Assembly (NCBI GenBank): GCA_020634315.1
Contig: JACKBV010000004.1
Location: forward strand, 202,505 to 266,504
DNA length: 64,000 bases
DNA from: Ardenticatenaceae bacterium
GTDB lineage: Bacteria > Chloroflexota > Anaerolineae > Promineifilales > Promineifilaceae
Direction of reading: 5' to 3'
Numbering within the stretch: the first letter of the stretch is position 1; every line of letters begins with the position of its first letter. The position numbers and the translations under genes are program-made. Below are positions 60,336-64,000 of this stretch, piece by piece. The notes under the pieces were generated by a model. That model worked only from the letters and a program-made list of their open reading frames with translations, was not told the DNA's origin and searched no databases.

Positions 60336-61541
60336 TTACACTTCGATGACCTTGCGCCCCTCTGGCTTCAGCAACAACATCGGGATTTCCAGGTGGAAAG
60401 TAGACCCAGGGCAACTTTCCTCATTACAACCTGGGCTTTCCACCCAAATGTGCCCACCATGCGCCTCAATAATCCCCTTCGCAATTGGCAGACCCAGGCC
60501 AGGGCCACCCCCCTTAAACTTGCTCTTGCTGGAAGAGTGCAAACTGACATCAGACAGGCTGGTGAATTTGCGGAAGATGATGTCAAAATTCTGCGGATCA
60601 ATCCCAATGCCCGTATCCGAAATTTGCACGTCAATATAACCCGCCATCGCATCGTTTGACTCATTGGTACGCGTCAGGACACTGTTGACCGTCACCCGGC
60701 CACCATCTGGCGTATATTTCAAGGCGTTGATCATCACCTTCATGAACGCCTTCAGCAAACGTTCCGGATCACCGTAAATGCGTCGTTCCACCGGCAATGG
60801 CATAATCACCAGGTCAACTCGACGCTGCGCATAGAATTTATCCAGTTTATCGGCCGCCATCAAAATGACCTTCTCCAGATAAAACTGCTGATACTTCAAT
60901 TCAAAGGTCTGCAAATCAATCAGCGACACGTCAATGATGTCAGCGATAATCTCGTGCATGCGGCGCGTGCCATTTTCCAGGCCATCCACATAAATACGCA
61001 GATGCGAGCCTGCCTCAGTTTCCACGCGCAGCATGTTGGCATATCCTTCCAAAATGGTGAGCGGCGTCTTTAACTCATGCGCGGCAACGGCAATGAAATT
61101 GGCTTTGGTCTCCTCCACCTGCTCCATCTGCTTGCGCAGTTCAACCATGTGTTCCAGCAAAGCAGTCCGATCCATGTCGCTGGATAACTGTGTCACTTCG
61201 ATTAAGGCATAGGTGAGGAAATCATCTAACTGCCGCCAGGCACGCAGCGCAACTTCGGCCGGAAAAGAGACTTCTAGCGCTTTCACCAACTCTTCTTTGA
61301 GCACGCGCAGCACCGTCACCCAATCTCCGGCAAACGGCGCATCATGCCCAATGCTGGTCAACGCCCAAAATTGTACGGTGGCAAGCTGCTCTTCGCGTGG
61401 CGCAGCGCTATTTTGCGCCAACAGCTGCAAAAATTCAGCGACATCTTGTTTTTCCGGCAGCATGTTCGGCGCACGATACAAGGTCGCTTTACAGAGGGTG
61501 TCTAATTTGTCGAGCAGCCAGTTTTTCAAATCTTCAGCCAC
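60336..61541 (-). CDS. Cytosolic sensor histidine kinase
   Basis: This 401-residue protein lacks TM helices. The N-terminal 140 residues form a helical sensor domain of unknown type. HisKA has the phospho-His near residue 155 (V-A-A-H-E-L-K-T-P-L-T). The HATPase has an N box (M-I-N-A-L-K-Y), D-T-G-I-G-I and G-P-G-L-G-L-P-I. The start is GTG 61541 with GGTGGAG upstream. It heads the DUF4139 gene and has no adjacent response regulator. Confidence 0.88.
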   Translation of the reverse strand: MAEDLKNWLLDKLDTLCKATLYRAPNMLPEKQDVAEFLQLLAQNSAAPREEQLATVQFWALTSIGHDAPFAGDWVTVLRVLKEELVKALEVSFPAEVALRAWRQLDDFLTYALIEVTQLSSDMDRTALLEHMVELRKQMEQVEETKANFIAVAAHELKTPLTILEGYANMLRVETEAGSHLRIYVDGLENGTRRMHEIIADIIDVSLIDLQTFELKYQQFYLEKVILMAADKLDKFYAQRRVDLVIMPLPVERRIYGDPERLLKAFMKVMINALKYTPDGGRVTVNSVLTRTNESNDAMAGYIDVQISDTGIGIDPQNFDIIFRKFTSLSDVSLHSSSKSKFKGGGPGLGLPIAKGIIEAHGGHIWVESPGCNEESCPGSTFHLEIPMLLLKPEGRKVIEV

Positions 61542-61581
61542 AATACATCTCCACCAATAAGGACGACACCGATCACGGATA

Positions 61582-62967
61582 CTATACTGTTACCGACTCT
61601 ATGATACCATCATTATTCGCTGATTCAGCTTTTTGCTGGTCATAACGCACATCGTTGGCGCGTGCAAAACGGCGCATTGCTGTTAACGCTCGTTCGCTGT
61701 ACCAGTGATAACGATCTGTTTTGTTTGTCTTTGCCGGCGGCGGCGGGAATAAGCCAAAGTTGGCCTTCATGGGTTGGAAGGTTTTGGCTTCGGCATGGGT
61801 GACATAATGGTGCAGTGCGCCCAACATGGTGTTGGTCGGGAAGATGACCGGCATTTTGCCCAAAAGTAAGCGGGCAGCATTGATACCGGCCAGCAACCCA
61901 GAGGCGGCATTGCCCATGTATCCTTCCACGCCGACAATTTGCCCGGCAAAGAAGAGGTCGGCGCGCCCACGATATTGCAAGGTAGGCTGCAATAGCTGCG
62001 GCGCGTTGATGTATGTGTTGCGATGCATCATGCCATAACGCATGAATTCTGCTTGCTCCAGGCCGGGGATGAGGCGCAGTACACGGCGCTGTTCACCCCA
62101 TTTCAGGTTGGTCTGGAAACCGACAATGTTGTAGAGAGAACCGGCCAGATTGTCTTGGCGCAGTTGGACAACGGCATACGGCCGTTTCCCATTTCGCGGA
62201 TCCACCAACCCAACCGGACGCATTGGGCCAAACGCCAGAGCATCACGCCCGCGTGCGGCCATCACTTCAATAGGCATACACCCTTCAAAAAAGTGCGGGT
62301 CTTCTTGCTCAAACTGTCGCAGTGAAATCCGCTCCGCCTGTAACAGCGCGTCACAAAAACGCTCATACTCTTCACGCGTCATCGGGCAGTTAAGATAATC
62401 GCCCTCTTCCTGCTCGCCTTTGTCATAGCGCGATTGGCGAAAAGCCACATCCAGATTGATGCTGTCGTGATTGACAATTGGCGACAACGCATCATAAAAG
62501 TAAAGGTATTGCTGTCCGGTGAGGCGGCTGATGTCCTGCGTCAGCGCGGTTGAAGTCAGGGGACCAGAGGCAACCACACAAGGGACATCGGGCACATGCG
62601 TCACTTCTTCGCGCACCAGTTCGATGTTGGGGTGGTTGGCGATGCGTTCTGTCACTGCCTGCGAAAACAGGTCGCGGTCAACAGCCAACGAGGAACCAGC
62701 GGGAACGGCCGTTTCCTCGGCACACGCCAAAATCAACGAGCCAAGGCCGCGCAGTTCCGCCTTCAGCAAACCGGGGGCTTTGTGCGGCAGCAGCGATCCC
62801 ATCGAATTACTGCACACCAATTCCGCCAGACGCTCACTAACATGAGCGGGCGTTGCACGCTGTGGGCGCATTTCATACAAACGAACACGTATTCCCAATT
62901 CTGCCGCCTGCCAGGCAGCCTCCGAACCGGCTAAACCACCACCAATAACTAATAACTGCTGCATCAT
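61582..62967 (-). CDS. trmFO: tRNA (uracil-5-)-methyltransferase, folate/FAD-dependent (TrmFO)
   Basis: TrmFO makes m5U54 in tRNA using methylenetetrahydrofolate and FADH2. The 461-residue protein has the FAD motif V-I-G-G-G-L-A-G-S-E at its N-terminus. L-Y-E-M-R-P, E-L-V-C-S-N-S and the conserved Cys near residue 51 are also present. The later N-L-K-W-G-E-Q-R-R-V and G-N-A-A-S-G-L segments follow family order. No strong SD is seen. It ends 40 nt before the histidine kinase gene on the same strand. Confidence 0.95.
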   Translation of the reverse strand: MMQQLLVIGGGLAGSEAAWQAAELGIRVRLYEMRPQRATPAHVSERLAELVCSNSMGSLLPHKAPGLLKAELRGLGSLILACAEETAVPAGSSLAVDRDLFSQAVTERIANHPNIELVREEVTHVPDVPCVVASGPLTSTALTQDISRLTGQQYLYFYDALSPIVNHDSINLDVAFRQSRYDKGEQEEGDYLNCPMTREEYERFCDALLQAERISLRQFEQEDPHFFEGCMPIEVMAARGRDALAFGPMRPVGLVDPRNGKRPYAVVQLRQDNLAGSLYNIVGFQTNLKWGEQRRVLRLIPGLEQAEFMRYGMMHRNTYINAPQLLQPTLQYRGRADLFFAGQIVGVEGYMGNAASGLLAGINAARLLLGKMPVIFPTNTMLGALHHYVTHAEAKTFQPMKANFGLFPPPPAKTNKTDRYHWYSERALTAMRRFARANDVRYDQQKAESANNDGIIESVTV

Positions 62968-63144
62968 GCCCCAATTCTATCACAACCGCCACCGATTGCG
63001 TGCCCGGTTTCCCGTTGTATTTGTGTGAAAATCACATTATGATGAATGACAAAGATAGGGATTCACCAAGAAGGGTAGCCAGAGGTCACGCGCCACAACA
63101 GGGAGGTTAAGGGGCGAATAAAAACGCCCAAAAGGAGATGGATC

Positions 63145-64000
63145 ATGGTGAAGGCACGCTCAATTTTCGGCGTGACAGTTTTTCTAGCTCTTTTAATGTG
63201 TTTGCACACATCCGCATCCTCCACACGGGCCGGGGCAGCGACATGGTGGAATGATGACTGGCCTTATCGTATTGCCGTTAGCGCCGGTGGAGAAGGGGTT
63301 GTCGCCGCCAATATTAATTTCACCAACGAACTCAACGCCCTGGGATTAAATCACGCTTTGCTCGACCTGCGCTCTATCCGCGTGCTGCCGGAAAATGGCA
63401 GCACGCCGCTGCTCTATGCAGAAAGCTACAGCACGCTGCTCGACGATGCCGATGATCCGCAAATAGGCTGGAGCAGCAGCGGTGCCTATTGGACGGTGAA
63501 TGATGGCGAGGCGATGGCGGATAACGGCCGTTTCACCCAAGGTACCGGCTCCGTCAAAGCCATCGTGCAAAATCTGCCCGGCGGCTACGGCTATCCCGGC
63601 GTCGAACTCCACATCGCCAGCGGCGACCCCCTCACCAATTGGAGCAGCTACGAAACGTTTATCTACGATGTCTGGCCGCAAGTCAACGCCAGTGCCATCG
63701 ATCAAGCGCCCGATCTCTATTGGTTCAAGCTGTATAACGCCTGTGGCGGCAGCTCCATCACGCAAGGTGGGCCACCGCTGGCGCTGAATCAATGGAACGC
63801 GGCCAGCGTCTCTCTCAACCCGCTCGACAGTTGTTGGCCGGCCGACGGCCTCAACCTGAGCGACATCACGCGCATGGAGTTTCACACCCGCGACAATGAC
63901 ACAGTCAACGGCAACAGCGGCCTCTGGGACGATGGCGATGTCCTCACGCTTTGGTTCGACAATTTGCGTCTGGTCGATCAGGATAACGGCGCTGTCCGCT
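63145..64000 (+). CDS. Secreted beta-rich protein (partial, 3' end outside window)
   Basis: ATG 63145 follows AAAGGAG. The first 285 residues show a signal peptide (about 1-32, with S-S-T-R-A-G-A-A) and then a mature start W-W-N-D-D-W-P-Y-R-I-A-V typical of DUF2341-like and related exported beta domains. A carbohydrate-binding-like domain (about 110-270) with L-x-L-W-F-D-N-L follows. It is cut by the right edge. No catalytic motif is visible in the part present. The 177-nt gap before it holds no other gene. Confidence 0.7.
   Translation, partial: MVKARSIFGVTVFLALLMCLHTSASSTRAGAATWWNDDWPYRIAVSAGGEGVVAANINFTNELNALGLNHALLDLRSIRVLPENGSTPLLYAESYSTLLDDADDPQIGWSSSGAYWTVNDGEAMADNGRFTQGTGSVKAIVQNLPGGYGYPGVELHIASGDPLTNWSSYETFIYDVWPQVNASAIDQAPDLYWFKLYNACGGSSITQGGPPLALNQWNAASVSLNPLDSCWPADGLNLSDITRMEFHTRDNDTVNGNSGLWDDGDVLTLWFDNLRLVDQDNGAVR

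Larger units (their letters stand above)
699..63531. repeat. Dispersed ACGGCCGT palindrome family (HIP1-like)
   Basis: By hand count ACGGCCGT appears about 85-90 times across the window, where chance predicts about one. Many copies sit in longer perfect palindromes with symmetric, varying flanks, such as TGGGAAACGGCCGTTTCCCA at 54360-54379 and the 22-bp palindrome at 45846-45867. Most lie in coding DNA in all three frames (E-T-A-V, N-G-R-F, K-R-P-F). Highly conserved genes such as glpK and the S21 genes are almost free of it. Near-matches CGGCCG with one flank changed add roughly 20 more. Confidence 0.9.

Noticed and set aside
63346..63885. 179-codon minus-strand frame at the right end
   Set aside because: It is the antisense of the secreted-protein gene that has AAAGGAG, a signal peptide and family-like sequence.

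Overview
The window looks like chromosome from a mesophilic Chloroflexota bacterium, probably in or near the Anaerolineae/Ardenticatenia. This is an inference. It rests on secreted PA14/SH3b proteins, an NBR1-type Ig-like lipoprotein, a secreted protease ending in a Y-L-P-L-V-V-K tail, TrmFO, a transaldolase-phosphoglucose isomerase fusion, an aldehyde ferredoxin oxidoreductase, and roughly balanced base composition. No rRNA, tRNA, CRISPR array, phage or transposase gene was seen.

Layout. Positions 1-11448 hold a leftward glycerol/dihydroxyacetone block: glpF, dhaK, dhaL, glpK, a truncated glpA-like flavoprotein, SdhB/SdhC/SdhD-like genes, a small membrane protein, a methyltransferase and dhaM (cut by the window edge). 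The activator dhaR lies upstream. The G3P flavoprotein sits beside succinate-dehydrogenase-type Fe-S and cytochrome b subunits, with no SdhA and no GlpB/GlpC, so it may form a hybrid quinone reductase. Positions 11463-15071 pair an ArsR-HTH/molybdate-binding-like regulator with a divergent aldehyde ferredoxin oxidoreductase and two small MoaD-related proteins. After a HIT-like protein, a short ORF and a histidine kinase, 17781-23843 carries tal, pgi and a tal-pgi fusion whose key active-site residues are replaced. Positions 24122-39269 are accessory: PA14/SH3b proteins, an M28 protease, a DUF4180 protein, a UPF0316 membrane protein, an MFS transporter, a DinB protein, a VPS62-like possible pore-former, and arrays of intergenic hairpins. 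Positions 39910-45016 hold a thioredoxin reductase/PDO pair, PBP1C and two S21 genes. Positions 45571-54485 form a signalling block: cNMP-binding protein, nucleotide-transporter-like/HEAT protein, HD-cNMP protein, Ser/Thr kinase and pseudokinase. Positions 54537-62967 are housekeeping-like: acyl-CoA dehydrogenase, M20 peptidase, HflX, a DUF4139 protein, a histidine kinase and TrmFO. A cut-off secreted protein ends the window.

Three genome-scale signals stand out. First, the octamer ACGGCCGT occurs about 85-90 times by hand count, where about one is expected, often inside longer perfect palindromes and mostly in coding DNA; this resembles the cyanobacterial HIP1 motif. Second, a family of intergenic hairpins recurs at gene starts, several built as stem, U-tract, Shine-Dalgarno, ATG, with covariation in one copy. 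Third, there are two unrelated tandem arrays of palindromic units with a 21-22 bp period. Several genes also appear to use rare start codons (ATT for hflX, CTG and TTG for the S21 genes).
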